64,000 bases of DNA from Curvibacter sp. GTDB taxonomy: Bacteria > Pseudomonadota > Gammaproteobacteria > Burkholderiales > Burkholderiaceae_C. A program made the position numbers and the translations under genes. The stretch is taken from NCBI GenBank assembly GCA_020248905.1, contig JADCGR010000032.1, forward strand, positions 1 to 64,000. The letters run 5' to 3'. The notes beneath the pieces are model-generated. The model was not told the origin of the DNA. It did no database searches and was given only the letters and a program-made list of their open reading frames with translations. Positions 29,358 to 39,932 of this stretch are shown here, piece after piece (the stretch's first letter is position 1; each line of letters opens with the position of its first letter).

Positions 29358-30347
29358 ATGAACGAAGTGCCTGGTTCTGAAAATGGCGTTGGCCAGTCGT
29401 CAACCCCGACGTCGGCCTCTGTGCCCGGCTGGGAACGTGCCGTGCTGGAAAAGCTGGCGTTTGCAGCCCTGGAAGAGCAGCGCGCTGCGCGGCGCTGGAA
29501 GATCATCAACCGGCTGATCACGCTCGGCCTGTTGCTGGGGCTGGCCTGGCTGATCTTTGGCATGGGCCAGGGCACGGGCGCGCCCTCTCAGCGGCACACG
29601 GCCCTGGTCGAGATCAAGGGCGAAATTGCTTCCGAGAGCGAGGCCAGTGCCGATCTCGTGGTGTCGGCTGTTCGCGCTGCTTTCGAGGACCGCGGTGCCC
29701 AGGCCGTGGTGCTGCTGATCAACTCCCCGGGCGGCAGCCCCGTGCAGGCGGGCATCATCAACGACGAGATCCGCCGCCTCAAGGCCCAGCACAACAAGCC
29801 TGTTTATGCCGTGGTGCAAGAGGCTTGTGCCTCGGCCGCCTACTACATTGCCGTTTCGGCCGACCGTATCTACGTGGACAAGGCAAGCATCGTGGGCAGC
29901 ATTGGCGTGCTCATGGACGGCTTTGGCTTCACCGGCCTGATGGAGAAGCTGGGGGTCGAGCGCCGTCTGATGACTGCGGGCGAGAACAAGGGCTTTCTCG
30001 ATCCCTTTAGCCCGCAGACCGAGAGGCAGCGCGCTTTTGCGCAGGCCATGCTGGACCAGATCCACAAACAGTTCATCGACGTGGTCAAGACCGGGCGCGG
30101 CAAGCGGCTGAAGGAGACGCCCGACATGTTCAGCGGGCTGTTCTGGACCGGCCAGCAGGCCGTGGACCTGGGGTTGGCCGACCAGCTGGGTAACCTGGAC
30201 TACGTTGCGCGCGAGGTCGTCCAGGCCGAGCACATCGTCGACTACACGCGCCATCCCAATGTGGCCGAGCGTCTGGTCAAGCGCTTTGGCGCCGCCATCG
30301 GTGAAGGTTCGGTCCAGGCCGTGCGCGGCGCGCCCGTGTGGCGCTGA
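29358..30347 (+). CDS. sppA: S49 family signal peptide peptidase
   Basis: INSPGGSPVQAGIINDEIRRLKAQ; ACASAAYYIAVSADRIYVDKASIVGSIGV. Confidence 0.88.
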   Translation: MNEVPGSENGVGQSSTPTSASVPGWERAVLEKLAFAALEEQRAARRWKIINRLITLGLLLGLAWLIFGMGQGTGAPSQRHTALVEIKGEIASESEASADLVVSAVRAAFEDRGAQAVVLLINSPGGSPVQAGIINDEIRRLKAQHNKPVYAVVQEACASAAYYIAVSADRIYVDKASIVGSIGVLMDGFGFTGLMEKLGVERRLMTAGENKGFLDPFSPQTERQRAFAQAMLDQIHKQFIDVVKTGRGKRLKETPDMFSGLFWTGQQAVDLGLADQLGNLDYVAREVVQAEHIVDYTRHPNVAERLVKRFGAAIGEGSVQAVRGAPVWR

Positions 30348-30358
30348 GGCGCGACGCT

Positions 30359-31117
30359 TCAACGCCCAATGGCGTAGACGGCCGGCAGCTCCGGGGCTTG
30401 AATGCGTTGCCTCCACTGCCTGACAGTCTGGCTGCGGATGATCGCATCCTCCAGTGTTAGGCCGCTGGCCACGGCCAATCGCGTGTTGTGCTGCAGCGTG
30501 CGCACGAGCGCATCCAGCAGGGCGGCGTTGCGGTAAGGCGTTTCAATGAAGATTTGCGTCTGGCCGGTACGCAGCGCCAGAGATTCCAGTTCCTTGATGC
30601 GGCGGGTGCGGGCGTCGGCATCCTGCGGAATGTAGCCCACGAAGGCAAAGCTCTGGCCCGACAGCCCACTGGCGGCCAGTGCCAGCAACAGCGATACCGG
30701 GCCCACCAGTGGCACAACCTCGATCCCCAGCTCATGTGCAGCGCGCACGACCGAGGCGCCCGGATCGGCCACGGCCGGCATCCCCGCTTCGCTGAGCAGG
30801 CCCATATCCCCACCGGCGAGGGCCGGCGCCAATAGCGGCCGGGCATCGAAGCTGCTGGGGCCATGGTCCCCCTTCTTGTGCACTTCCCGCGGTAACTCCT
30901 GGAAACAGAGGCCTTGCAAGGGCGAGGCCAGTGGGTGTAACTCACCCACACGCTTGAGGTAGGCGCGCGCGCTTCTGGCGTTCTCGCAGATCCATTGCGA
31001 CAACCGGGCGGCCTCGGCCAGCGTGCCTGCGGGCAGGACCCGGTCCAGCGCGGTCTGGGTGTCGCAGCCAAAATCCAGCGGCGCCGGCACAAGATAAAGT
31101 TTGCCGGGGACGGTCAT
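30359..31117 (-). CDS. RsmI-like SAM-dependent (tetrapyrrole-type) methyltransferase
   Basis: LYLVPAPLDFG; MGLLSEAGMPAVADPGASVVRAAHELGIEVVPLVGPVSLLLALAASG. Confidence 0.85.
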   Translation of the reverse strand: MTVPGKLYLVPAPLDFGCDTQTALDRVLPAGTLAEAARLSQWICENARSARAYLKRVGELHPLASPLQGLCFQELPREVHKKGDHGPSSFDARPLLAPALAGGDMGLLSEAGMPAVADPGASVVRAAHELGIEVVPLVGPVSLLLALAASGLSGQSFAFVGYIPQDADARTRRIKELESLALRTGQTQIFIETPYRNAALLDALVRTLQHNTRLAVASGLTLEDAIIRSQTVRQWRQRIQAPELPAVYAIGR

Positions 31118-31704
31118 GTTTTCAGCAGGGACAGGCCGGCAGCCCGTAGCATGCGCGCCGTGCGGATCAGCGGCAGGCCCACGAGCGCGGTGGGGTCGTC
31201 GCTTTCAATGGTTTCAAGCAGGGCGATGCCCAGTCCTTCGCTCTTGGCGCTGCCAGCGCAGTCGTACGGTGTTTCGGCAAGCAGATAGGCCTCGATCTCA
31301 TCATCCCCGAGCTCGCGAAAGCGCACGCGCACGGGGGCCAGATCTGTCCGCTCAAAGCCGGTTTCCCGGCAGACCACCGCAACTGCGGTCTGGAAGATCA
31401 CGGTGCGACCGCGCATGCGCCGCAGCTGTTCGACGGCCCGCGCGTGCGTGCCAGGCTTGCCCAGGGGCTCGCCCGCCAGATCGGCGACTTGGTCGGAGCC
31501 GATCACGACGGCTCCAGGGTAGCGTTCCGCGACCGCGCGTGCCTTGGCCACGGCGAGCCGAAGAGCGAGTTCAGTTGGCCGCTCGCCGGGCGCGGGAGTT
31601 TCGTCGACATCGGGGGCGACGACGTCGAATGGAAGGCGAAGGCGCTGCAACAACTCGCAACGGTAGACGGAGGTGGAGCCCAGGATCAGACGGCGCGAAC
31701 TCAT
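31114..31704 (-). CDS. Maf-like nucleoside triphosphate pyrophosphatase
   Basis: RRLILGSTSVYRCELLQRL; VVIGSDQVADLAGEPLGKPG. Confidence 0.9.
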   Translation of the reverse strand: MSSRRLILGSTSVYRCELLQRLRLPFDVVAPDVDETPAPGERPTELALRLAVAKARAVAERYPGAVVIGSDQVADLAGEPLGKPGTHARAVEQLRRMRGRTVIFQTAVAVVCRETGFERTDLAPVRVRFRELGDDEIEAYLLAETPYDCAGSAKSEGLGIALLETIESDDPTALVGLPLIRTARMLRAAGLSLLKT

Positions 31705-31729
31705 GGTGCGATTCTCTTACACTGCCGAC

Positions 31730-32278
31730 ATGTCTTCCCACTTCGATCCGCGCCGCCTGGATGTGCTGGCTTTTGCCCGGGCTGCAGCCGAGCTGTCGGC
31801 CGTCGATACCTTGTCGCTGTACGAGCGGCTCTGCGCCGAGACCGGAGCTGCCGGCGCCGATCGGCCCGTCCGCTGGCGCGCTGTGGGCCGACATGACACA
31901 GACGCCAGCGGCCACAGCCGGGTCTGGCTCCATCTGGATGCCGATGCCTGTCTTCCCCTGACCTGCCAGCGGTGCCTGGGCCCCGCAGACATCGATGTCA
32001 CGGTATCGCGGGAATTCCGTTTCGCCCCGACGGAGGAGCAGGCCGAGGCCGAGGACGAGATGTCCGAGGAGGATGTCCTGGTCCTCAGCCGCGACTTCGA
32101 CCTGAAGGGCCTCGTGGAAGATGAGCTGATCATGGCTCTGCCCCTGGTTCCGAGGCACCCGGAATGCCTGGAAAACTTGAAACTGTCAGCCCAGGACCCG
32201 GATTTTGATGCTTCCAGCTCAGGGCAACCCCATCCGTTCGCGGCTTTGGCGGGGCTCAAGGGCGGAGAATCCGGGTAA
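31730..32278 (+). CDS. yceD: YceD/DUF177 family protein
   Basis: CLPLTCQRCLGPADIDV; upstream of rpmF. Confidence 0.88.
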   Translation: MSSHFDPRRLDVLAFARAAAELSAVDTLSLYERLCAETGAAGADRPVRWRAVGRHDTDASGHSRVWLHLDADACLPLTCQRCLGPADIDVTVSREFRFAPTEEQAEAEDEMSEEDVLVLSRDFDLKGLVEDELIMALPLVPRHPECLENLKLSAQDPDFDASSSGQPHPFAALAGLKGGESG

Positions 32279-32325
32279 CGGCCCGGTGCGCGGGTGGAAA
32301 CCTGCGTGAAATCAACCGCTTAGGC

Positions 32326-32331
32326 TATAAT
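32326..32331 (+). promoter_or_regulatory. Candidate -10 (TATAAT) for rpmF-plsX-fab operon
   Basis: Exact TATAAT about 93 nt upstream of the rpmF ATG; -35 is weak. Confidence 0.4.
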
Positions 32332-32423
32332 TTAGGGCTTCGCGCGGATCCAATCTGCGCCGGACTCGTGTCCACCCACCTTCCCGCGTTGTGCCCTGCG
32401 CAGCGCCTTTACAGGAGCCTGTC

Positions 32424-32606
32424 ATGGCCGTTCAGCAAAACAAGAAGTCGCCGTCCAAGCGCGGCATGCACCGTTCGCACAACGCCCTAGGCGTGCCCGG
32501 CATTGCCGTTGAGCCGACCACCGGCGAGACTCACCTGCGCCACCACATCAGCCCCAACGGCTTCTACCGTGGCCGCAAGGTTCTGAAGACCAAATCCGAA
32601 GCCTGA
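32424..32606 (+). CDS. rpmF: 50S ribosomal protein L32
   Basis: [22 protein letters not shown]. Confidence 0.96.
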   Translation: MAVQQNKKSPSKRGMHRSHNALGVPGIAVEPTTGETHLRHHISPNGFYRGRKVLKTKSEA

Positions 32607-32715
32607 TTCCCCCAGGTCTTGACGGGCCCGACGCTACGACACAAGTAGCTCGGGCCTTCGTCTTGATGACGGCTTTCATTCTGTCCCCTCTCGCGCCCGA
32701 TCGCGCTGCCCAGTC

Positions 32716-33741
32716 ATGATCACGATCGCTGTGGACTGCATGGGGGGCGACCATGGTCCCCGGGTCACTCTGGCGGCCTGCCGCAGTTTTCTCGAAAACC
32801 ACCCCGAAGCCCGGCTCTTGCTGGTTGGGCCGGCGGAGCCCCTGTCGGGCTTTGCTCACGACCGCGCCCGCGTTGTTGCGGCAAGTGAGGTGGTCGGCAT
32901 GGACGACCCGATCGAGATGGCCCTGCGACGCAAAAAGGATTCGTCCATGCGAGTGGCCATCGAGCAGGTCAAGGGCGGCGAGGCCCAGGCTGCCGTGTCG
33001 GCTGGCAACACGGGCGCCCTGATGGCGATCGCCCGCTACGTGCTTAAGACGGTAGAGGGCATCGATCGCCCCGCCATCGCCACCCAGCTGCCCAACGCCA
33101 GCGGTGGCGCCACCACGGTTCTGGACCTGGGTGCCAATGTGGACTGCACCGCCGAGCACCTGCTTCAGTTCGCGGTCATGGGGTCGGCGCTGGTTTCCGT
33201 TTTGCGAGATGAAGCCAATCCCACGGTGGGCTTGCTCAATATCGGGGAAGAGGTCATCAAAGGCAACGAAGTCATTAAAAAAGCGAGTGAACTGCTTCGA
33301 TCGGCCGCTAATTCTGGCGATTTGAACTTTTACGGCAACGTTGAGGGCAATGATATCTTCAAGGGTACGACCGACATCGTCGTTTGTGACGGATTCGTCG
33401 GCAACGTCGCCCTCAAGACCAGCGAGGGCCTGGCGTCGATGATAGGCGGCTTCCTCAAGGAAGAGTTCTCACGCAACATCTTCACCAAAATTTCCGCTAT
33501 TTGCGCTCTTCCTGTCTTATTAGCGTTCAAAAGGCGGGTAGACCATCGGCGTTACAACGGTGCAGCCCTGCTGGGTTTGCGTGGGCTGGTGTTCAAGAGC
33601 CATGGCTCGGCCGATGAATTGGCTTTTGAGCAGGCCCTGAACCGCGCGTATGATGCGGCCCGTAACCAGCTGCTTGAACGGGTTCAGGCCCGTATCGTGC
33701 ACGCAGCTCCGTTGCTGGCCGGCGTGGCCGTCGCGGAGTGA
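32716..33741 (+). CDS. plsX: Phosphate acyltransferase PlsX
   Basis: [38 protein letters not shown]. Confidence 0.95.
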   Translation: MITIAVDCMGGDHGPRVTLAACRSFLENHPEARLLLVGPAEPLSGFAHDRARVVAASEVVGMDDPIEMALRRKKDSSMRVAIEQVKGGEAQAAVSAGNTGALMAIARYVLKTVEGIDRPAIATQLPNASGGATTVLDLGANVDCTAEHLLQFAVMGSALVSVLRDEANPTVGLLNIGEEVIKGNEVIKKASELLRSAANSGDLNFYGNVEGNDIFKGTTDIVVCDGFVGNVALKTSEGLASMIGGFLKEEFSRNIFTKISAICALPVLLAFKRRVDHRRYNGAALLGLRGLVFKSHGSADELAFEQALNRAYDAARNQLLERVQARIVHAAPLLAGVAVAE

Positions 33742-33789
33742 GCGGGACGGCCAACAGGCCGGTCGCCGCAGCCCCTGCAGAACCACTAC

Positions 33790-34767
33790 ATGAGACCTTA
33801 CTCCCGCATCACCGGCACCGGCAGCTTTCTGCCGCCCAGGCGCCTGAGCAACGCCGATCTGGTGGCTCAGTTGGCTTCAGACGGCATCGAGTCTTCCGAT
33901 GAGTGGATTGTCGAGCGCACCGGTATCCGGGCGCGCCACTTTGCCGAGCCCGGCGTGACCAGCAGCGACCTGGGGCTTGAGGCATCGCGTCGAGCGCTGG
34001 AGGCGGCCGGCTTGCGAGCCGATCAGATCGACCTGATCATCGTCGCCACTTCCACGCCTGACATGGTCTTTCCCTCGGCGGCTTGCATCCTGCAGAACAA
34101 GATCGGCGCGAACGGTTGCCCGGCCTTCGACGTCCAGGCCGTTTGCAGCGGATTTGTGTACGCCCTGACCGTGGCCGATGCCATGATCAAGGCCGGGACC
34201 GCGCGCCGCGCCCTGGTGGTGGGCGCGGAGGTGTTCTCGCGCATCATCGATTTCAAGGACCGCGCCACCTGTGTGCTGTTCGGTGACGGTGCCGGCGCCG
34301 TGGTGCTGGAAGCTTCGGACGAGCCCGGCATTCTGGCCACCGAACTGCACGCGGACGGGAAACATGTCGATATCTTGTGCACACCGGGACATGTCTGCGG
34401 TGGTCAGGTGCTGGGCGATCCCTTTCTCAAGATGGATGGCCAGGCGGTCTTCAAGCTGGCCGTGGGCGTACTGGAGGACGCGGCGCGTGCGGTGCTGGCC
34501 AAGGCGGGCCGGCAGGAGTCTGATATCTGCTGGCTAATTCCACACCAGGCCAACATCCGGATCATGCAAGGCACGGCCAAGAAGCTCAGGCTGCCCATGG
34601 ACAAGGTGATCGTGACGGTTGACGAGCACGGAAACACATCGGCCGCGTCCATCCCCCTGGCGCTGGATGCCGGGGTGCGCAGCGGGCGCGTCAAAAAGGG
34701 CGACCTGGTCATGCTGGAGGGTGTAGGCGGCGGCTTCACCTGGGGAGCGGTCCTGCTGACGATGTAA
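33790..34767 (+). CDS. fabH: Beta-ketoacyl-ACP synthase III
   Basis: [39 protein letters not shown]. Confidence 0.96.
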   Translation: MRPYSRITGTGSFLPPRRLSNADLVAQLASDGIESSDEWIVERTGIRARHFAEPGVTSSDLGLEASRRALEAAGLRADQIDLIIVATSTPDMVFPSAACILQNKIGANGCPAFDVQAVCSGFVYALTVADAMIKAGTARRALVVGAEVFSRIIDFKDRATCVLFGDGAGAVVLEASDEPGILATELHADGKHVDILCTPGHVCGGQVLGDPFLKMDGQAVFKLAVGVLEDAARAVLAKAGRQESDICWLIPHQANIRIMQGTAKKLRLPMDKVIVTVDEHGNTSAASIPLALDAGVRSGRVKKGDLVMLEGVGGGFTWGAVLLTM

Positions 34768-34817
34768 AGCCCCACCCGGCACTTCCCCTGACAACAACCC
34801 ATCAGTCCTAGAACACC

Positions 34818-35768
34818 ATGAAACCGTTTGCTTTTGTGTTCCCAGGTCAAGGCTCCCAGTCGGTCGGCATGCTTGACGCCTGGGGTGATCACCCCGAAGT
34901 CCACGAGGTGCTGCACGAAGCCTCGGACGCGCTGGGCGAGAACCTTACCCACCTGATACAGCAGGGCCCCAAGGAGGCGCTGGCCCTGACCACCAATACG
35001 CAGCCAGTGATGCTGGTCGCCGGTGTCGCCGCCTACCGCGTCTGGATGGCCGAAACCGGTGTGGCACCGCAGGTGGTGGCTGGCCACTCGCTGGGGGAAT
35101 ACTCCGCCTTGGTGGCTGCCGGAGTGCTTACCTTGCGTCAAGCGGTGCCCCTCGTGCGCTTTCGGGCGCAGGCCATGCAGGAAGCGGTGCCCGTGGGCAC
35201 TGGCGCCATGGCCGCCATTCTGGGCATGGACGCCGCCAGAGTGATCGCGGGCTGCGCCGAGGCGGCGCAGTCCTTCGGCCCCGGCTCGAAAGAGGTTGTC
35301 GAGGCCGTGAACTTCAACGACCCGGTGCAGACGGTAATCGCCGGCTCAAGGGCGGCGGTTGACAAGGCCTGCGAAGTGCTCAAGGCCAACGGCGCCAAGC
35401 GCGCGCTGCCGCTGCCGGTATCGGCGCCCTTCCACTCCAGCCTCATGAAGCCCGCCGCTGAGAAGCTGCGCGAGCGGCTCGAGGACGTGCAGTTCGGCGC
35501 GCCAACGATCGCCCTGGTCAATAACATCGACGTGGCCGTCGAGGTGGATGCCGACCGTATCCGTGATGCGCTTTACCGGCAAGCCTTCGGACCGGTGCGT
35601 TGGGTCGAATGCGTACAGGCCATCAAGGCGCGTGGCATTGCCCAAGTTGTGGAATGCGGCCCGGGCAGGGTACTGGCCGGCATGGTCAAGCGCATCGACG
35701 CCGAGCTCACGGGCCTGCCCCTGTTCGACCCCGCAACATTGACAGAAGTCCAGGGAGCCCTGCAATGA
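34818..35768 (+). CDS. fabD: Malonyl-CoA:ACP transacylase
   Basis: FAFVFPGQGSQSVGML; VAGHSLGEYSALVAAG. Confidence 0.96.
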   Translation: MKPFAFVFPGQGSQSVGMLDAWGDHPEVHEVLHEASDALGENLTHLIQQGPKEALALTTNTQPVMLVAGVAAYRVWMAETGVAPQVVAGHSLGEYSALVAAGVLTLRQAVPLVRFRAQAMQEAVPVGTGAMAAILGMDAARVIAGCAEAAQSFGPGSKEVVEAVNFNDPVQTVIAGSRAAVDKACEVLKANGAKRALPLPVSAPFHSSLMKPAAEKLRERLEDVQFGAPTIALVNNIDVAVEVDADRIRDALYRQAFGPVRWVECVQAIKARGIAQVVECGPGRVLAGMVKRIDAELTGLPLFDPATLTEVQGALQ

Positions 35769-36511
35769 GTGAACTGAAGTTTGAGGGGCAGGTGGCCCTG
35801 GTGACCGGCGCCTCGCGTGGCATCGGTGCCGCCATCGCGCATGAGCTGGCCCGTCGCGGCCTCAAGGTCATCGGCACGGCCACCAGTGAAGACGGCGCGG
35901 CCAGGATCAGCGCCGCCCTGGCTGCGTTTGAGGGCTGCCGGGGCATCTCGCTCGACGTCAACGACGCTGCCGGTTGCGACGCGGCGATCGACGGCATCGT
36001 CAAGCAGCAGGGGGCGCTGCATGTGCTGGTGAACAACGCCGGCATCACGCGCGACAACCTGGCCATGCGCATGAAGGATGGCGAGTGGGACGAGGTGCTG
36101 GACACCAACCTTAAGGCCGTCTTCCGGCTCAGCCGTGCCGTGATCCGTCCCATGATGAAGCAGCGCTACGGCCGCATCATCAGCATCACGTCGGTGGTGG
36201 GCGCCTCGGGCAACCCGGGCCAGGCCAACTATGCGGCGGCCAAGGCCGGTGTGGCCGGCATGACGCGTGCGCTGGCACGCGAGCTTGGCACCCGCAACAT
36301 TACCGTCAACTGTGTGGCCCCTGGTTTCATCGAAACCGACATGACGGCCCAGCTGCCGGAGGAACAACAGAAGGCCCTGCTGGGCCAGATTCCGCTCGGG
36401 CACCTTGGCAAGCCGGCCGACATTGCCCATGCCGTGGTCTATCTGGCCTCGCCCCATGCCGGCTACGTGACTGGGCAGGAACTGCATGTCAACGGCGGCA
36501 TGTATATGTGA
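35765..36511 (+). CDS. fabG: 3-oxoacyl-ACP reductase
   Basis: GQVALVTGASRGIGAAIAHEL; YAAAKAGV; ATGA overlap with fabD. Confidence 0.95.
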   Translation: MSELKFEGQVALVTGASRGIGAAIAHELARRGLKVIGTATSEDGAARISAALAAFEGCRGISLDVNDAAGCDAAIDGIVKQQGALHVLVNNAGITRDNLAMRMKDGEWDEVLDTNLKAVFRLSRAVIRPMMKQRYGRIISITSVVGASGNPGQANYAAAKAGVAGMTRALARELGTRNITVNCVAPGFIETDMTAQLPEEQQKALLGQIPLGHLGKPADIAHAVVYLASPHAGYVTGQELHVNGGMYM

Positions 36512-36588
36512 TTGAGGGTACGCAAGGATCAGGCCTGTTTGTCCGTACGGCCGCCAGCGCGGGAAAACCCTTTTCCCGGGCCGGCTAA

Positions 36589-36864
<276 letters not shown>

Positions 36865-36978
36865 CGCTCGCGCGGCGTCGTCCGTGCCGGCGTCGCGTTC
36901 ACCTGCCGAGCGGCCGGCCTGGAGGCCAAGCACCCGCCGCTTGAGGTGTTCCCTCACCCCTAGCCTGCACATCCATCT

Positions 36979-38223
36979 ATGTCCCGTCGTCGCGTTGTCG
37001 TTACCGGTCTGGGCTGCATCAGCCCGGTTGGAAATACCGTGGCCGAGTCCTGGTCCAGCCTGCTGGCGGGGCGCTCCGGTATCGACCTGATCACCAAGTT
37101 CGATGCCAGCAACTTTTCCTGCAAGTTCGCCGGCGAGGTCAAGGGTTTCGAACTGGACAAGTACATCGGCAGCAAGGAAGCGCGCACGATGGACACCTTT
37201 ATCCACTACGGCATTGCCGCAGCGGTGCAGGCCGTTGAGGACGCAGGGCTGAAGACCGGGGAGGGTCTGTCCGAAGAAGAGGCTGTGCGCATCGGTTGCC
37301 TGATCGGATCGGGCATTGGTGGCCTTCCGCTCATCGAAGAGACACACGCTGAATATGCCAGTCGCGGCCCGCGACGTATCTCGCCTTTCTTCGTGCCGGC
37401 CTCCATCATCAACATGATCTCCGGGCATGTCTCAATGCGCTACGGCTTCAAAGGGCCCAACCTTGCCATCGTCACAGCGTGTACGACGGGCCTGCACAGC
37501 ATCGGCGAGGCCGGCCGCCTGATTGAGTACGGCGATGCCGACGTGATGATCGCCGGCGGCGCCGAGGCAACCGTCTCGCCGCTGGGCATCGGCGGCTTCG
37601 CGGCCATGCGTGCACTGTCCACTCGCAACGAAGATCCCAAGACGGCCTCGCGCCCCTGGGACAAGGATCGCGACGGCTTCGTGCTGGGCGAGGGCGCCGG
37701 TGTACTGGTACTAGAGGATTACGAGCACGCGAAGAAGCGCGGCGCCAGGATCTACGCCGAGCTCGCCGGTTTCGGCATGAGTGCCGACGCGGGCCATATG
37801 ACGGCCCCGAACATGGACGGACCGCGCCGCGCCATGCTGGGCGCCCTGCGCAATGCGGGCGTGAATACCAGCCAGGTCGACTACCTCAATGCCCACGGCA
37901 CCTCCACGCCGCTAGGTGACATCAATGAGTCCAACGCCATCAAGGCCGCGCTGGGCGAGCATGCAAAGAAGGTCGTGGTCAATTCGACCAAGTCCATGAC
38001 CGGACACCTCCTGGGCGGGGCGGGCGGCATCGAATCGGTGTTCACGGTGCTGGCCGTTCATGAGCAGAAGAGCCCACCCACCATCAATATCTTCAACCAC
38101 GATCCCGAGTGTGATCTCGACTACTGCGCCAACGTCGCGCGGGACGTTGCGATCGACGTCGCGGTCAAGAACAACTTCGGCTTCGGCGGAACCAACGGCA
38201 CCCTGGTTTTCAAGCGCGTCTGA
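36979..38223 (+). CDS. fabF: Beta-ketoacyl-ACP synthase II
   Basis: [50 protein letters not shown]. Confidence 0.96.
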   Translation: MSRRRVVVTGLGCISPVGNTVAESWSSLLAGRSGIDLITKFDASNFSCKFAGEVKGFELDKYIGSKEARTMDTFIHYGIAAAVQAVEDAGLKTGEGLSEEEAVRIGCLIGSGIGGLPLIEETHAEYASRGPRRISPFFVPASIINMISGHVSMRYGFKGPNLAIVTACTTGLHSIGEAGRLIEYGDADVMIAGGAEATVSPLGIGGFAAMRALSTRNEDPKTASRPWDKDRDGFVLGEGAGVLVLEDYEHAKKRGARIYAELAGFGMSADAGHMTAPNMDGPRRAMLGALRNAGVNTSQVDYLNAHGTSTPLGDINESNAIKAALGEHAKKVVVNSTKSMTGHLLGGAGGIESVFTVLAVHEQKSPPTINIFNHDPECDLDYCANVARDVAIDVAVKNNFGFGGTNGTLVFKRV

Positions 38224-38240
38224 CGGGTTTGCCGCGAACC

Positions 38241-38693
38241 ATGCAGAGCGCCCCAGCGGTTACTTACCCGGTGGGGCGTTGTTTCGTGCGCTCCTTGTTG
38301 CACCTGGTACCGATCACGCTGGGCGGACTGGTTTGCCTGATCTGGTTTTCACATGCCGTCGTTCCCAGCGGGTCACGTGGTATTGCCCTTCTTCTGTGGC
38401 TCCTTCTGGCGACATGGGTCGCCTGGGCTTGGCTGCACCCCGCACAGGGCCGGCTCGTCTGGGATGGCCGTATCTGGAGCTGGCATAGCCAGGGCGCGAC
38501 GTCGCAGGGGCGCGTGAAGGCCCTGCTGGATTGGCAGGACGGCTTGTTGATGGAGTTTGTTCCCGAGCATGGGCGTACGGTCTGGCTATGGCCCGAGCGC
38601 AGCTCGGCCCCGGCTGCCTGGGCCGGCCTGCGCCGGGCGGTGTTTTCGAGCCGCGTCGGCCTGACATCCGCAGGGCCGGGGGAACGGGCATGA
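38241..38693 (+). CDS. Hypothetical membrane protein in the rpoE operon
   Basis: 150 aa, hydrophobic N-terminal half, ATGA overlap with rpoE. Confidence 0.65.
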   Translation: MQSAPAVTYPVGRCFVRSLLHLVPITLGGLVCLIWFSHAVVPSGSRGIALLLWLLLATWVAWAWLHPAQGRLVWDGRIWSWHSQGATSQGRVKALLDWQDGLLMEFVPEHGRTVWLWPERSSAPAAWAGLRRAVFSSRVGLTSAGPGERA

Positions 38694-39316
38694 GTACGCC
38701 GCGCGGACCGGCAGCCGGGGATGGCGATGCGCAGTTGGTGGAACGCACCCTGGCGGGCGAGTCCCATGCCTTTGAACTGTTGGTCCTGAAGTACCAGCGC
38801 CGCATCCAGCGTCTGATCGCGCGCATGGTCCGCGATAGCAATCTGGTCGAAGATATCGCGCAGGAGACGTTTATCCGTGCCTATCGGGCCCTGCACCAGT
38901 TCCGGGGTGACGCCCAATTCTACACCTGGCTCTACCGCATCGCAGTGAATGCCGCAAAGAAGACCTTGCTGGACCTCAAGCATGACCCGCTGGTGAACGA
39001 GGCTTCCCTTCAACCTGCGCGTGAAGACGATGAAACTTTCCGGCCCACCCATGAACTAATGACGGACGAGACGCCGGAAACCCTGCTGGCGGCGCGAGAG
39101 ATTGCAGCGGCCGTGCAGGCCGCGCTCGAGGCCTTGCCCGAGGATCTGCGTCAGGCGGTGACCCTGCGCGAGATCGAAGGCCTGAGCTATGAGGAGATTG
39201 CGGTAGTCATGGCCTGCCCGGTCGGCACGGTGCGCTCGCGCATCTTTCGGGCCCGGGAAGCCATATCGACCCGGGTGCGTCCGATGCTGGAACGCCAGAC
39301 AGGCAAACGTTGGTAG
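38690..39316 (+). CDS. rpoE: ECF sigma factor RpoE/AlgU
   Basis: IAQETFIRAYRALHQFRGDAQFYTWLYRIAVNAAKK; LREIEGLSYEEIAVVMACPVGTVRSRIFRARE. Confidence 0.94.
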   Translation: MSTPRGPAAGDGDAQLVERTLAGESHAFELLVLKYQRRIQRLIARMVRDSNLVEDIAQETFIRAYRALHQFRGDAQFYTWLYRIAVNAAKKTLLDLKHDPLVNEASLQPAREDDETFRPTHELMTDETPETLLAAREIAAAVQAALEALPEDLRQAVTLREIEGLSYEEIAVVMACPVGTVRSRIFRAREAISTRVRPMLERQTGKRW

Positions 39317-39324
39317 GAGCACAA

Positions 39325-39918
39325 ATGCAGCCAGAGGAATTGACGGAATCGGGACCAGCGCAGGAGCTGGTGTCCAGATTGGTAGACGGCGAGTTACAGG
39401 GCGCTGAGTTGCGCCAGGCCCTCGATCTGCTGCGCAGCGATGCGCAGGCGAGGTCGCGCTGGCAGGGCTACCACCAGATTGGTGAGGTGCTGCGTCACGG
39501 CCACCAGGCGGCGACCGGTCCGCAGGACGAGGTCTTCGTCGTGCGTTTGCGCGAACGGCTGTCTCGTGAACCGGTTGCACCCCATCCCTCGCTCGACTTG
39601 GTGCGGACGCCGCAGGATAGCGCGAATGATGGTGTCTGGCGCTGGAGGCTTGTGACGGGTCTATGCTTCTTCGCTGCAGTGGGATTGCTAGCCTGGCAGC
39701 TCGCAGTCCCGGGAGCCGAACCGGCGGTAACGCAGATCGCTGGCGTGGGCGGGCCGTCGCCCGCGTTCGAGCCCACCGCGGCAGAGGCCGGCGTGATGGT
39801 TCGTGATCCGCGACTGGATCAGCTCATTGCGGCGCATCAGCAGCAAGGCGGAAACTCCGCGCTCCAGATGCCGGGTGGTTTCCTGCGCAATGCGACCTTC
39901 GAGCGTCAGGGCCGTTGA
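39325..39918 (+). CDS. rseA: Anti-sigma-E factor RseA/MucA
   Basis: ELVSRLVDGELQGAELRQALDLL; central TM; downstream of rpoE. Confidence 0.88.
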   Translation: MQPEELTESGPAQELVSRLVDGELQGAELRQALDLLRSDAQARSRWQGYHQIGEVLRHGHQAATGPQDEVFVVRLRERLSREPVAPHPSLDLVRTPQDSANDGVWRWRLVTGLCFFAAVGLLAWQLAVPGAEPAVTQIAGVGGPSPAFEPTAAEAGVMVRDPRLDQLIAAHQQQGGNSALQMPGGFLRNATFERQGR

Positions 39919-39932
39919 TCGATGCCTCGCCC

